A stretch of DNA of 64,000 bases, taken from the NCBI GenBank assembly GCA_035772405.1, contig JAYKKM010000142.1, positions 916,001-980,000 of the forward strand, read 5' to 3'. The position numbers and the translations under genes were made by a program. The DNA comes from Chrysogorgia sp. JL179-B06 (Eukaryota > Cnidaria > Anthozoa > Scleralcyonacea > Chrysogorgiidae). Of this stretch, positions 39,622 through 51,009 are shown piece after piece. The notes beneath the pieces are model-generated. The model saw only the letters and a program-made list of their open reading frames with translations. It was not told the DNA's origin and did not search any database. Position 1 is the first letter of the stretch. Every line of letters begins with the position of its first letter.

Positions 39622-40204
39622 TAGGGGTTTCCACAAGATGCTCGGCAACTTTTCGTCAACTTCTCCTTGTATGAGCAACAATTGTTTGAACTAGCAACTT
39701 TTGTAGCTTCAAGCAATTTTGCGAGTTTTAACAGTAATTATTTAAATTTTGCTTAATTGTATGTCAGTAGGTAGGTTAAAAATTTACATTTTCATTGTTT
39801 TCACTTAGCTTTTGCTTAATATTATAATAATGAATAATTTCAGCTCTCCAAGTTCAATCTCAATTCTCTATCAACTTTATTATTTTCTATACGGTATTCA
39901 TTATTCAATACCCGGCAGGGGAATTAACACCGGAGTTATTTACACTTTCTATGCTTTCCATGTGGTCTTGCAAAAGAAGCAGCAATCATATGCTGAAGTA
40001 CGACGATGGTTCATCCATTGTTTGATGAAGAAACACATTCATATGCTAGTCAGTCTAAATGCTAACACAAGGTATGTATCAGAACTTGCTAAAATTGGCA
40101 GCGCAAGTGAACTAGCAAGTTTGAGTAACTTTCTTAAAACCTAGCAACTTTTTGAAAAAAGAGCAACTTTTTGCAAAATTCCGAGCATCTTGTGGAAACC
40201 CCTA
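39622..40204. mobile_element. hAT-type MITE with intact 8-bp TSD
   Basis: TIR TAGGGGTTTCCACAAGATGC at 39622 and its complement ending at 40204. Direct duplications ACTGGCGG at 39614-39621 and 40205-40212 are exact. 583 bp, non-coding, internally rich in AGCAACTTTT repeats. TAGGG-type TIR with 8-bp TSD is characteristic of hAT elements. Confidence 0.93.
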
Positions 40205-40212
40205 ACTGGCGG

Positions 40213-41199
40213 CGTTCAAAAGTAGGAAATACGGTGAAAAGTACAACGCTTTTTCTCGGCCAACACAAGAACAGAAAATCAGAAAACATAACATATTTGT
40301 GGTAGTGGTGCATGCACTTATAGAACGTACCTTAGTCGGCATTTTCTCAAGAGCTCAAAACTGTAGAGTTTAGTTTCCAGGTTGGCCGTGAGACATTGTG
40401 CGCGCATGTTAACCGAAAAAGACGTCATGAAGTATCGATTTGCTTTTATTGGTCGAAAACGAGTTATTAAACAGGTTTTTATGTAAACGAAAAACGTAAC
40501 AAACGAAATTTGTATTAGTATTGGTTTAGAACAAGTAGATCACTTCAAGAGGAATACGTATTTGAGAAAATGTTGGTACTCGTTATTTTTATAAGTGTAC
40601 TTCTTTGGAAGGAAGAAACGTAAAGAGAGGAATCATGGCACATCTGTTTAGACAAATTTACAGCGATGAAGTCGATTATGAGGAGTTAACCATTGACCGG
40701 TTGATTAACCTTATCTTTACCGAGTTTGTAAATATACAAATGATGCAGTTAGAAGAACTAGAGAAGAATGAAGATGAGAGAAAGCTGTAAAAGTACAGAT
40801 GAGGATGATCGTTGGTTGACATATACGGACAAAGTGATTGCAACAATTGACCGGAAATAAATTTGGCGAGGAGTTTTAGAGGCTTTCAAAGCCGTCTTAA
40901 AGTATCCTGGGCCTTCATTTACATACCGAACTTATTGTGAAACATTGTTCAATTTACCATGGTTTATGTTAAGTGAGATCTGAAACAGAAAGAACTCTTA
41001 GTATTAGTAACTTAATGGATTATGTAGTTTGTGTTAGTAAGCTAAAGAGGCAATCTGCCATGTAATTTTATTTCGAGTCAATAAAATAGTTTATAACACT
41101 GAAGAGTTTTGAGCTGTTTTATTTCATTCTAGCTTTGTTAGAGGTAACACTAAATCGAGATGATAGCAATGGGATCTTGCTGCAGCAAATCGGAGATTG
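40213..41199. other. Possible small ORF in otherwise unassigned sequence
   Basis: ATG at 40636 opens a 51-codon frame (MAHLFRQIYSDEVDYEELT ... EELEKNEDERKL) ending TAA at 40788-40790. AATAAA occurs near 41081. It is acidic and helical in character; family not recognised. Confidence 0.3.
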
Positions 41200-41203
41200 T
41201 TAA

Positions 41204-41706
41204 AGGGACACTCCGGCCCAAATACAAATGTAGTTCATATGAAAGATCTTACTGACTTTAGATTATTTCCAAAGTTTCAGCATTCCTATCAATTTAGTTA
41301 AGAAGATGTGGCTAGTTGAAGTTGGAGAGTTTGTCCAATTTCGACGCCATTTTGTTTCTCAAATATGACGTCACTGAGTGACGTGATCTCGTATTATGCC
41401 TAAGAAGCTCCTCTACTTTCCTGCATGATGAACTAAATAGTTTATTTCGACTAATTTTCGTCCAAAGACCATTCACAATAACTATCACTATGTGATCGCC
41501 ATCAAAACAACTCCACTGACGATAAAGAATCACTCAATGACGTCATATTTTCAAAACCAATATGGCGTCAAAATCCACAAATTTTCAACTTCAACTAGCA
41601 ATATCTTCTCAACTAAATTGATAGGAATACTGAAACTTTGGAAATAAACTAAAGTCAGTAAGATCTTTCATATGAACTGCATTTGTATTTGGGCCGGAGT
41701 GTCCCT
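41204..41706. mobile_element. MITE with TTAA TSD and long inverted arms
   Basis: TTAA at 41200-41203 and 41707-41710 flank AGGGACACTCCGGCCC-type TIRs. Arms of about 130 bp (ATATGAAAGATCTTACTGAC / GTCAGTAAGATCTTTCATAT) extend inward. 503 bp and non-coding. Probably a piggyBac- or Kolobok-related non-autonomous element. Confidence 0.9.
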
Positions 41707-41948
41707 TTAATATCGTGAAAAGAGACAAGAATCATAACCGTCAGAAAATATTTAGATTTGGTATAAGCTTTGGACGAAATGACATTAATCTTGAACGACA
41801 TTTGCAAATGGGTTATAGTAGCAAAACTGTTAACAACTATGGAATTGCTGGAAACGTTAATTCGAGAGCGTCTGAATGTGTCATGTCGTACAACGGAAGA
41901 TGTTCAAATTGAATCTGACATTGTTTTAGATTGATAAAAAGATAACTG

Positions 41949-42560
41949 GTGATGTGTGATGTTCATTACGAAGCTGATGTAGCAATATGCTATAGCAATA
42001 TAAACATGGACAAAGTTGATGAGTATTTGTCAAGTGTTTATTTTGACTCGAAACGTTCTGGTGGTTTTGGAGGTGTGGATCCTTTATACCGAGATGTAAA
42101 AGAAGAAGGCAGGTACAATCTGACTCAGAAACAAATCCTTGAATGGTTCATAAAACAAGGCGCGTTCACTTTACACAAACCGGTCCGACGAAACTTTAAA
42201 AGAAACCGTGAGATTGTTGGTGGCATTGTGAACCGTGGCAAATGGATTTAGCAGATATGCAGTCCTTAAAGAAATATAACGACGGGTATCGATATTTGCT
42301 TGTTTGCGTCGATGCATTTTCCAAGTATGCGTGGATGATACCTCTTAAAGCGAAAACAGGTCCGGCACTGGTAGCATGAGCTAAAGTGATTCTAGCGTCA
42401 GGAAGAAAGCCTGAGAAGGTTTTCCCTGACATAGAACGGAAGTTTTTAACAAACATTTCCAGACACTCTTGGACAGTAGTAATATTCATTTGTACAATAC
42501 CTTTAATGAGACCCAAGCGTCGGTTGTTGAACGGTTAAGCCGTACGTTGAAGACAAAAAT
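41949..42560 (+). pseudogene. Polinton/Maverick integrase
   Basis: Frame 41949-42251 gives YFDSKRSGGFGGVDPLYRDV, KEEGRYNLTQKQILEWFIKQ and FTLHKPVRRNFKRN, the zinc-binding N-terminal region of the Polinton-type retroviral-like integrase. A frameshift near 42230 follows, then MDLADMQSL and YNDGYRYLLVCVDAFSKYAW (first catalytic Asp), SGRKPEKVF.DI (second, damaged) and SVVERL.RTLKTKM (Glu). Known role: integration of the Polinton. Truncated where gypsy C begins. Confidence 0.88.
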
Positions 42561-44290
42561 GGTATTAAGATGAAACCCGCTCTTGTAAATAATGAGAATG
42601 AGGGTAGAGTATGGCAAACGTTGTACGATAAACACACTCTTGGGCGCGACCATTGCGGCCAGCAGCTGGGAAAATGTGCAACAACTGCGGCAAGCTACTG
42701 TACATCATTTTGCCAAAGTTTGTCAACAAACACACTGCCAAAGTTTGTCAACAAATACACCGCCAACACAGGAGAAGTCAAAATTATTCCCAAAATAACT
42801 TTGACCGTATAACCACAACCAGAGAAGCTCCAACAACAGTCACGCGGTTCATATCAACAACAAGCTTTCACTCAATTACCAAGAGGATATACTAGCATTC
42901 ATATATCCATTGACCAAGATCCACCAGAGTCCAACTTGTGTCTACCAAGTAGTGATGCCTACTTTGTCACGACCAACATGACAACCGACCAAATTCCAAC
43001 AGCCAAAATAACTGTGAATGGAGTATGTATTATAAATTGCACATTATTGATCAAGCAACATATACTGCCATTCGACAACCTTTGATGACTCAACCCAATA
43101 TAAAACTGTTCACCTACGGTCGGAAAGAACAGATTCCTGTAGCTGGCAGATTTGATACCACTACAGAAAGAGGCAACACAATGCACCATGCCATCTTCTA
43201 TGTCGTATGCAATATGCAGAGTGGAAACCTACTAACCTATACAACAGCCAGGAAACTCGGAATTATAGGTGAAGTGCATCACCTCACTCCAGATGTCAAT
43301 TCAAAGCCTACAGATCAACCGTCTGCACTATATAGGGAAGCTAAAAGTACATAGATCTTCACGTTGATCCAACTGTCAAGGGAGTTGTACAAACCCGTCG
43401 CAGAATACCACTAAAACTTAGAGAATCCGTTCAGCGAGAATTGCAGCGGTTGCAAGATCTGGTTATCATTGAACCAGTCAACGAGCCATCCACCTTGGTG
43501 TCACCCATATTTGTAGTGCCCAAAGCCAACAGCAACGAGATACGCATATATTTGCCAAGTACTTCAGCAAGGTTGACCTAAAGAATGCCTATACCACCAA
43601 CTGGAGCTCGCCACATTTGCAACACACATGGGATTATTCCGATACCAGATGTTTGGCGTAAATACTACAGCAGAAATTTTCCATAAAATCCTCAGTCAAG
43701 TACTACAAGGCCTAAAAGGAGTAATCAACATCAGCGACGATACACTCATCTACGGCACCATGCGCAAAGACTATGATGACAACCTCAAAGCCACCCTTGA
43801 ACGACTCCGCACAGCAGGACTCACCATTAACCTTGAGAAATGCCTGATTGGTCAGACAAAAGTCCTATTCTATGGGCTAGTTTTTGGTGCAGATGGAGCA
43901 TCCTCTGACCCACATGAGAAGGTACAATCCATCATTGCAGCGCCAGAACCTCAAACTCCAAGCGAAGTACGCAGTCTACTTGGCATGCTGAACTTATAGT
44001 TCACGATTCATCCCAAATTATGCCAACATCACACATCCTCTGCGCCTTCTGACTCGTAAAGATGCTAAATGGGAGTTGCTCATAAAGATGCTGAAACACC
44101 TCATAAATCAACAACCAGTAATGGCCTATTTCAACCCATCAAAGATCACCGAAATTCATGTCGATGCCAGTCCAGTCGGGCTTAGGGCCATATAACACAC
44201 CAGATGTGTACCAACCAGGGGAGCATAACCCAGCAGATTTTCTATCACACCATGATCCAATATCACAAGTGCTTCCAATAACACCGGCCG
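42561..44290 (+). mobile_element. Ty3/gypsy element C, internally deleted
   Basis: A gag zinc-knuckle remnant (CNNCGK ... AKVC, about 42668-42730), a protease-RT linker frame (43025-43354), RT (about 43570-43999) and the RNase H end (EHNPADFLSHHDP, about 44218-44256). No LTR pair is visible. It resembles the K02A2.6-like lineage common in animals. All frames broken. Confidence 0.85.
43570..44000 (+). pseudogene. Ty3/gypsy C reverse transcriptase fragment
   Basis: MGLFRYQMFGVNTTAEIFHK, LKGVINISDDTLIYGTMRKD (catalytic DD in an ISDD context) and LTINLEKC...VLFYGLVFGADG, SEVRSLLGMLNL, then stop. Fingers motifs and first Asp lie in damaged sequence upstream. Confidence 0.9.
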
Positions 44291-45435
44291 TTGGGCATTA
44301 ACAAAACCCGGATCGGATTGACAAAACTCGGATCGGATTGACAAAACCCGGATCGGATTCACAAAACCTGGATCAGATGGAAACGGGCAGGTTGTCCTCA
44401 CCCTTATTTTGATAATGATAATAATCATTAATTGGCATTTGTTTTATATTAATGGTAATCATCATAATAACGTCAACTATATATGTAAGCTCGGCCATAT
44501 AAAATACAGGAGTCATTCAGCTAGCTTTTTCCCTCCTACAAACGAGAGCATGACAGAGAAATCTATATCTTATGTTTTACTGTCATACAGTATTACAATT
44601 AAAACAAGAAAAAGGAAACATGAAGGAAGTCTTTGTTTTAGCCTACTCATCTTTTGCATCTTCTGGCGTTTGCGCTTGCTGCACACCGCAAAAATGTTTC
44701 AAATTGTTAACATTGTTAACAGCTTTTTTCACCATATAAATTTGTTTAGTTTCTGAGTGAACACAAGTACAATAATAAAACTATTTAGTACCAAGTATAT
44801 ATACAGCACATAAATTCATTATCAACAGATAGGATGTGTTGTCAATCAATATCAACCGAAACTAGCTTATAGCGGGCATGCATTAAACCGTTGAGAGAAA
44901 TTGTTCCATTTAAACTAATGTACTTGTATCTTCATGTGCATAACTTTCGCCATAACGAAGTTAACGATCTTCTCCGACCTAACTCCGATCCAGGTTTTGT
45001 CAATCTGATCAAAATCCGATCCGGGTTTTGTTAATGCCGAGTAAAACATAAGATATGGATTTCTCTGTCATGCTCTCGTTTGTAGGAGGGAAAAAGCTAG
45101 CTGAATGACTCCTGTATTTTATACGGCCGAGCTTACATATATAGTTAACGTTATTATGATGATTACCATTAATATAACACAAATGCCAATTAATGATTAT
45201 CATTATCAAAATAAGGGTGAGGACAGCCCGTTTCCATCCGATCTAGGTTTCGTCAATCCGATCCGATCCGGGTTTTGTCAATACGATCCGGGTTTTGTCA
45301 ATCCGATCCGGGTTTTGTCAATACGATCCGAGTTTTGTCAATCCGATCCGGGTTTTGTCAATACGATCCGAGTTTTGTCAATCCGATCCGGGTTTTGTCA
45401 ATCCGATCCGGGTTTTGTCAATCCGATCCGGGTTC
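44290..45435. mobile_element. Foldback element with terminal arrays of a 20-bp repeat
   Basis: Left array (about 44296-44380) has about four TGACAAAACCCGGATCGGAT-type units; right array (about 45237-45435) has about ten units in opposite orientation (ATCCGATCCGGGTTTTGTCA). Internal arms 44380-44582 and 45048-45240 are near-identical inverted copies. A third partial group lies at 44985-45035. No ORF of note. Resembles Foldback-type DNA elements. Confidence 0.88.
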
Positions 45436-47876
45436 AATGACATTAGTGATGATTTTATAACAGACGAAAATCGATTTTTTGATCGTACTAAAGCGATTGA
45501 TTCCGTCCAGTCTAGTGATTTCTTTAGTCTCGACGAAATTGAGAATGATGTTGACAATTGCCCTAATGGAAAGAGCTGTGGCTCGGATAGGGTCTTTTAT
45601 GAAGATTTGAAAGAAATATTTCAAAAGCACGTAAATGCTTTTGTGAATATATTAAACGTTATGTTGGTTAATCAACGCATATCATCGCTGTGGAAAAAAT
45701 GTATTATTCTACGTATTCCGAAATTGAACTTTTCAAATGTTGATCTCGAGATATTTCACTCCTACCGACTAGCTATAAAATCTTCTCGAAAGCAGTTTGC
45801 AACAGAATAACTCCGATCCATACTTTTCCAATATTATTTCCTTTTGGCAACGTGCCTTCCTTCGTAAACGTGACAGACAAGAATTGATTTACACTTTGAA
45901 AACCGCGATTGATGATTTTAGACATCTCAGTACCATGTTTAACGTTGTGTTTATTGATTTCGCAGATGCCTTTGGAAGTATTAAACATGAATTTGTCTTT
46001 GAAACCCTTATGGAGTTTGAAATCCCTCAAATGTACTGTTGCTTAATAGAAGACTTGTATAGGTTCTTATCTTTTAGAATCATTTGCGAGTTTCGCTTGA
46101 GCAAAGAATTTTACATCGTCAGACTCAGAGGTACTAAGACTGGTGATCCATTGAGCGCTGTAATATTCATCCTAGTGATTGACAGAGTTTGTAAACCTAT
46201 TATAACTGCAGCATTGATCAGTCTGAACATTGAAAATGAGCGGAACATAAACCCGATACCACTACAGGCTTATGCTGACGATATAGCAGTCCTACAATGT
46301 AAAGTCGAAATTACTCAAAAAATGTTTGATGCTGGAGAACCATTGATGAACAGAGCAGGTTTAGAGGTGAAACCCAGCAAATGTGCAGTTTTATATGCAA
46401 GAAGATCTGGAAACAACTGGTATAAAGGAAAGTATGATGAAAAGCCTGAGGTAACTGTTCAAAATCACAAACGTACAGTCTATGGAAGAAATACATCGTA
46501 CAAATATTTGGGAAAATCTTTGTCATTATCAAGACCCTGAACAAATTCGTGAAATTCTTGAAAAGTATGAAGAACTATTACATAAAATCTCTAAATTCGA
46601 TCTTCCGCTATCGTTGAAAGCAAGTGCTTTCAATAATATGGCCCTGGCAAAAATTATTCATAATTTGTATAATTCAAGACTAAGTGAAGGGCAATTAGAG
46701 CATATGGATGCTATTCTTACAAAAATCATCCGTCAACTATATGGTTTGTACGACACAACTACTCAGTTGGTGATTTACCTACCAAGAGAACATGGTGGTA
46801 TAGGTATCAAACGAGTCTCTGACGTGTACAGAACAACGAGATTAGCGTTTATGGTAAAGATGTTGAACCACCCAGTAGAACAATTCCGTAATGTTGCGAG
46901 AGAATCACGTATTCTTGATATGAAGAAGAGGAAGGTTGATAAAACTATTAGTAGTTTTAATTTTCTTGGATGTGAGCTCAAACAAGGCGGTTATTTGAAT
47001 TGCCATACGTCCTTTGGCTGCCAGTCTGATTGGCCCGACATGCTTCTTTATGCTAGAAAATTGAATGTTGATGTTTGTTTGTCGAAGATAGAGCAGTAAT
47101 CAAGATTGATGATAATTACTATACGATGACACCTGTGCATTACAGAAGGTTCTTTTCAAATTAACGGTGGAACGTGATTCATTTAAAATCGTCACATTCT
47201 ATTCTTTATAATTGGAAAATCGATGATGATTTAGTTAAATTTGCGATCAAAGCCCGATTAAATTTGCATCCTACCAACTTTACAATTTTCATTTGGAATC
47301 GTGAACATGATCCAATGTGTCCATTTTGTCGACAACATACCGAGAGTATATATGGCACACTTGATGAACGGATGCAAAGAATTTCATAATTATTACAATC
47401 GTCGTCACAATCGAATAGCAGACAAAATAGCCGATGAAATCAAACAGAGTTGTCCCCGTAGTCGTGTTTATTCAAACAAGTTGTTCGAAACCGTTTTGCC
47501 GGAATTTCACGAGCAGTTGTCATTGTTTCGTCATCGAAAACCAGATATTTTAGTCATTGATCCGGCGATGAAGTCATGTATTGTGGTGGACCCTTGGCTA
47601 CGATCTTTATTTTGGTTACACCTTTGATGGAAAATGTGAGAGATACGAACCTGTTTGTAATTTTCTGCGTGGAAGGAATTGGAGCTTTAAACTGATTGTT
47701 TTGTGTTTTGGATCCCTCGGGTGTATTAAAAAGGATGTTTGGCGTGGAATGAGAGCTTTGTCAATCGATAGAGATGATGCAAAGAGACTGCTGAATTGGT
47801 GCTCGCTATCAAACTTAATTATGGCAAATTATATATGGAGACACAGAGTAAAGAAATATGGCTCGTGACTATACGT
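45436..47876 (+). mobile_element. R2-superfamily LINE with restriction-like endonuclease
   Basis: RT frames 45797-46540 hold NVVFIDFADAFGSIKH (motif A), LRGTKTGDPLSAVIFILVID (motif B) and LQAYADDIAVL (YADD). Frame 46482-47099 continues the thumb. C-terminal to RT, CPFCRQHTESI and HLMNGC form a CCHC knuckle, and RKPDILVID plus IVLCFGSLGCIKKDVWRGMR a restriction-like endonuclease. This architecture defines the R2/NeSL/Hero group. Frameshifts at about 45800, 46510, 47100, 47350 and 47600; upstream DNA-binding fingers are absent. Confidence 0.9.
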
Positions 47877-48190
47877 TATCCTTTTCAATGTCAATTTGAA
47901 TGACTGCATATGCTGTATATTGCTTTGTTGATACTGTGAGTGTAGGTTTGATACAATTTTATGTGACTGTCGCATGCCTAGTATATATATATTTATTGTA
48001 TTAGAACTGAGCAGAGTGTTCAGGTGTTAGGGCAGAGAGGAAAATATTATTATTATTATTATTAACTGAGATTATTATTATTATTGACAGCTGCTGTGAC
48101 TTCGAGTCGCGGTATTGTGACTGCTTTTAGCGGAGCCACTCTGGCCTTTCCCATGACGAATGAGCAACACACCTTCTGCTTATCCTTCAG
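47877..48190 (+). repeat. LINE 3' UTR with (ATT)n tails, then unassigned sequence
   Basis: ATTATT runs at 48044-48061 and 48070-48083 probably mark the 3' end of the R2-type LINE. GACAGCTGCTGTGACTTCG onward is not recognised. Confidence 0.5.
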
Positions 48191-48194
48191 GCGG

Positions 48195-48195
48195 A

Positions 48196-48226
<31 letters not shown>

Positions 48227-48830
48227 CAACTTTATTTCACGAGGGTAATGTATAAAACACTCTACAGCCGAATGCTAGTCGACAAACCTGTGGCCCTCAT
48301 CACTGAGCTTATTACAGGAAAAGAACTATAAACTATATTAAATCTACATATTGTTCAGTTAACATTATTCTTCAAAATACCTATGCTTGGACTCGATCTA
48401 ATATCAGTAGGTATACTGTTCCATAGCTTTACTGCCGATATTAAAAAGGATCTGCCCCCTTCCGTTTCTCGATTGTACTTGGGACAAACAACAGTTATAT
48501 TGACGATACATGGGCGATCGTCAAGTTCGTATCCTCAGAAAAATTATTCCCGGACAGGGGTAACATTTAATACTTGGTCGTCAAGGGAAAGTTTTGCTCT
48601 CAGTCTTTTGCCTGTGACAAGCATCGTTTTGGTTTTATTTATATTCAGCTGAAGATGGTTATTCTTTGTCCAGTGCTCCAAGTCAAAAGTACTCCTTCTA
48701 AGGTCATCGCCCAAGCTCTGTGAATCCGACCAGAGGGTAGAGTTACTGATCATGGTGTCATCAGCACTGCCCATATCCTTTCTGGTTTGCATCAGAGAAA
48801 TGGTGTATCTCAGCACTCTCATCTTCTCCA
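48195..48830 (-). mobile_element. LINE 3' end with (ATT)n tail
   Basis: On the minus strand: ADDTMISNSTLWSDS, LNINKTKTMLVTGKRL, then after breaks FLISAVKLWNSIPTDI and a (ATT)n tail at 48198-48225. Typical 5'-truncated CR1/RTE-like copy. Confidence 0.82.
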
Positions 48831-49189
48831 GATTCCTCAGGCTTGTAGCACCTTCAAGTCTTCAGTTCCCTAAAGAGTCGTAGTTCACCACGCCACTGCT
48901 CACATTTGCTTCAACTTCTCCGGATCATCCCATTCGGCGTTTTCCCGGCAGAGTTCTTGCAGAATTTTCTTGCATGTTAGAACCGATGGGGCAACAAACC
49001 CCAAGGGTCATATACAGAGCTCACGGTGGATAGTATACCCCTGCGAGTAAGTGGGCGCGGTCTTGACGATTATAAATTCAAAACAGTTCAGTTCTACGCA
49101 TCATACGATGCCTATGGTTCGTTGGACTGGTAATGGGTCCCGTTTCAGGTCCAAGTCTTGTAGTCCTCATAAGACCCTGGGCACGAGGT

Positions 49190-50520
49190 TGTGTAGTCCT
49201 TTGGCTCGATCGTTCACTGGGATTGCTTGGATAACTTCCTTTGAATTACTGACGAACTTGTGAAGCCTAAATCTGGCCTTGTTGCAAAGCATCTTACTGT
49301 TCTTGATCAACTTTATAGCAGCTGATGGTTCATTCACCGACTTTAACCCATCATCGACATAGAAATCTCGTCTAACAAACTCTGCTGCTGTTGCTCCAAA
49401 TTCTGGTTCGCCGTCATCTGCTGCTTTCTTAAAGGCGTAGTTAGCACATCCGGGGACGATGCAGCACCAAAAAGGTGAACCTTCATGTGATGTTCAATGG
49501 GATCCGCTTCTGTGTTACCGTCCTTCCACCACAGGAATCTGAGAAGATCCCGATTCTCTTCATTTACGAAAAACTGATGAAACATTCCCTCCACGTCACA
49601 AGAGAATGCAACTTTATCCTGTCGGAAGCGGCAAAAAACACCTAGAAAACTATTTGTGAAGTCTGGTCCTTGGAGTATGTTGTGGTTCAGGTAGGTCCCT
49701 TCATGGCATGCACCACAGTCAAACACGACTCTTATCTTTTCTGTTTTTTAGGGATGGTAAATTCCATGATGCGCAACGTAATTCATCTTACCAGCCTTTC
49801 GCGCGGTTTCATTGCGCTCTTCAGGGGTAACTCGTTCCGAAAATTCCCCAATCATCTTCTCCATGAACTCCACGTAATCTTTATATTTGTCTCGTGAAAG
49901 TCAAGTTCGAACATTTCCTTCACCTTGGATGGTGTGAAGATTTCCTTTGCACGGGACTCGACGGAAATGTCGCTACCACAAGGCAGGACCTGGTTAGAGT
50001 TCAACTCTTTCGTGACGATCCTGCTGACCCGAACTCCAACATCCTCAACTGCGATCTCTAACGACGGTGACATACACACTCTTCCAATTCCACTCTTCCC
50101 ATCCGAGAACCGTGTTGATCCCATATGGGTCGTTGTCAGCACCTGTAATGACTTGTCTGGGCTTTATTACCTTCGTACAGTCCGTCCCTATTAGTAATCC
50201 GACCTTTACGGCTTTCTGTATGGCATTATCTCCGTGGCTATTACTCTTAAGTGCTTCCACTGTATGGCGACTTCCGGTTTGAAAATCTGTGAAGGTTTAC
50301 ATGGGATGGCTTTTCTGGTGAATACCTTCGGTAAGTCGATCATTCTACCACTGCATGTTTTCTTCATGTACTGTTGATAGTAGTAGATTATACTCTCAAC
50401 ACCATCGACGTTCAGTTCCTCTCTCAGGCTCTCAATGATGAAGGTTGCATTTGATTGACTGTCGAGTAGAGCGTATGTGGCTTGTCGTGATTTGAAATCC
50501 ATACCGGTACTATCAAACTT
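49190..50520 (-). pseudogene. BEL/Pao protease and reverse transcriptase
   Basis: YALLDSQSNATFI is the aspartic-protease site (Asp present) with VGLLIGTDC and DPYGINTVLGW following. RT frame 49343-49726 has VFDCGA-like MFDCGACHEGTYLN, FSCDVEGMFHQFFVN (motif A), RFLWWKDG and HLFGAASSPD. In another frame FVRRDFYVDDGLKSV supplies the catalytic YVDD. Hallmarks of the BEL/Pao group. Confidence 0.92.
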
Positions 50521-50811
50521 TGATCATGTCCCCATTGTTGGCATGCTATGCTGCATACACTGATACAGTTAGTTGCTGCGTCGTCGATCTGCTCATGTTC
50601 CGCTTCTTCATCCTTCTTCATTTTATTGCTATCTGTATCATGCATGCAGGATGGATGTTCCTTCTTGTACATTTAGCGTCAGCGTGCATTTCTTTTGTTT
50701 TGCCATATGTCCATGTTTCAAACATTTAAGACAAAGTCCGCTTCTAATGATAATCTTCACTCTTTCCTTTATTGGTTTCCTTTATAGGCTAGAAGCCAGA
50801 TTGATAGGGGT

Positions 50812-51000
50812 TCCGAGGGCCTACGATTTAAGGTCGTTATCTGAGAAGACCCGAAAGTCTTACCATTTGCTGGTATTATTGCAAAGGCAGCACTTTCTGC
50901 TCAATTATTTTTAAGACCCTGAGTGGAGGTCTGACCCAGGATTTGAGCCTGTGTCTCGCAGCTCATAGACATGTGTGGTAACCACTAGACCATGGACGCT
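50812..51000 (-). mobile_element. SINE-2 copy 2, inside BEL element
   Basis: Reverse complement of 4533-4760: CCATGGTCTAGTGGTTACCA, box B GGCTCAAATCC, then AGTGCTGCCTTTGC. It separates the BEL gag knuckle from its protease. Confidence 0.85.
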
Positions 51001-51009
51001 TTACAAAAA

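Noticed and set aside
45236..45435. Regular 20-bp repeats, CRISPR-like at first sight
   Set aside because: Units are directly adjacent with no spacers and form the tip of a foldback element in a eukaryotic genome.
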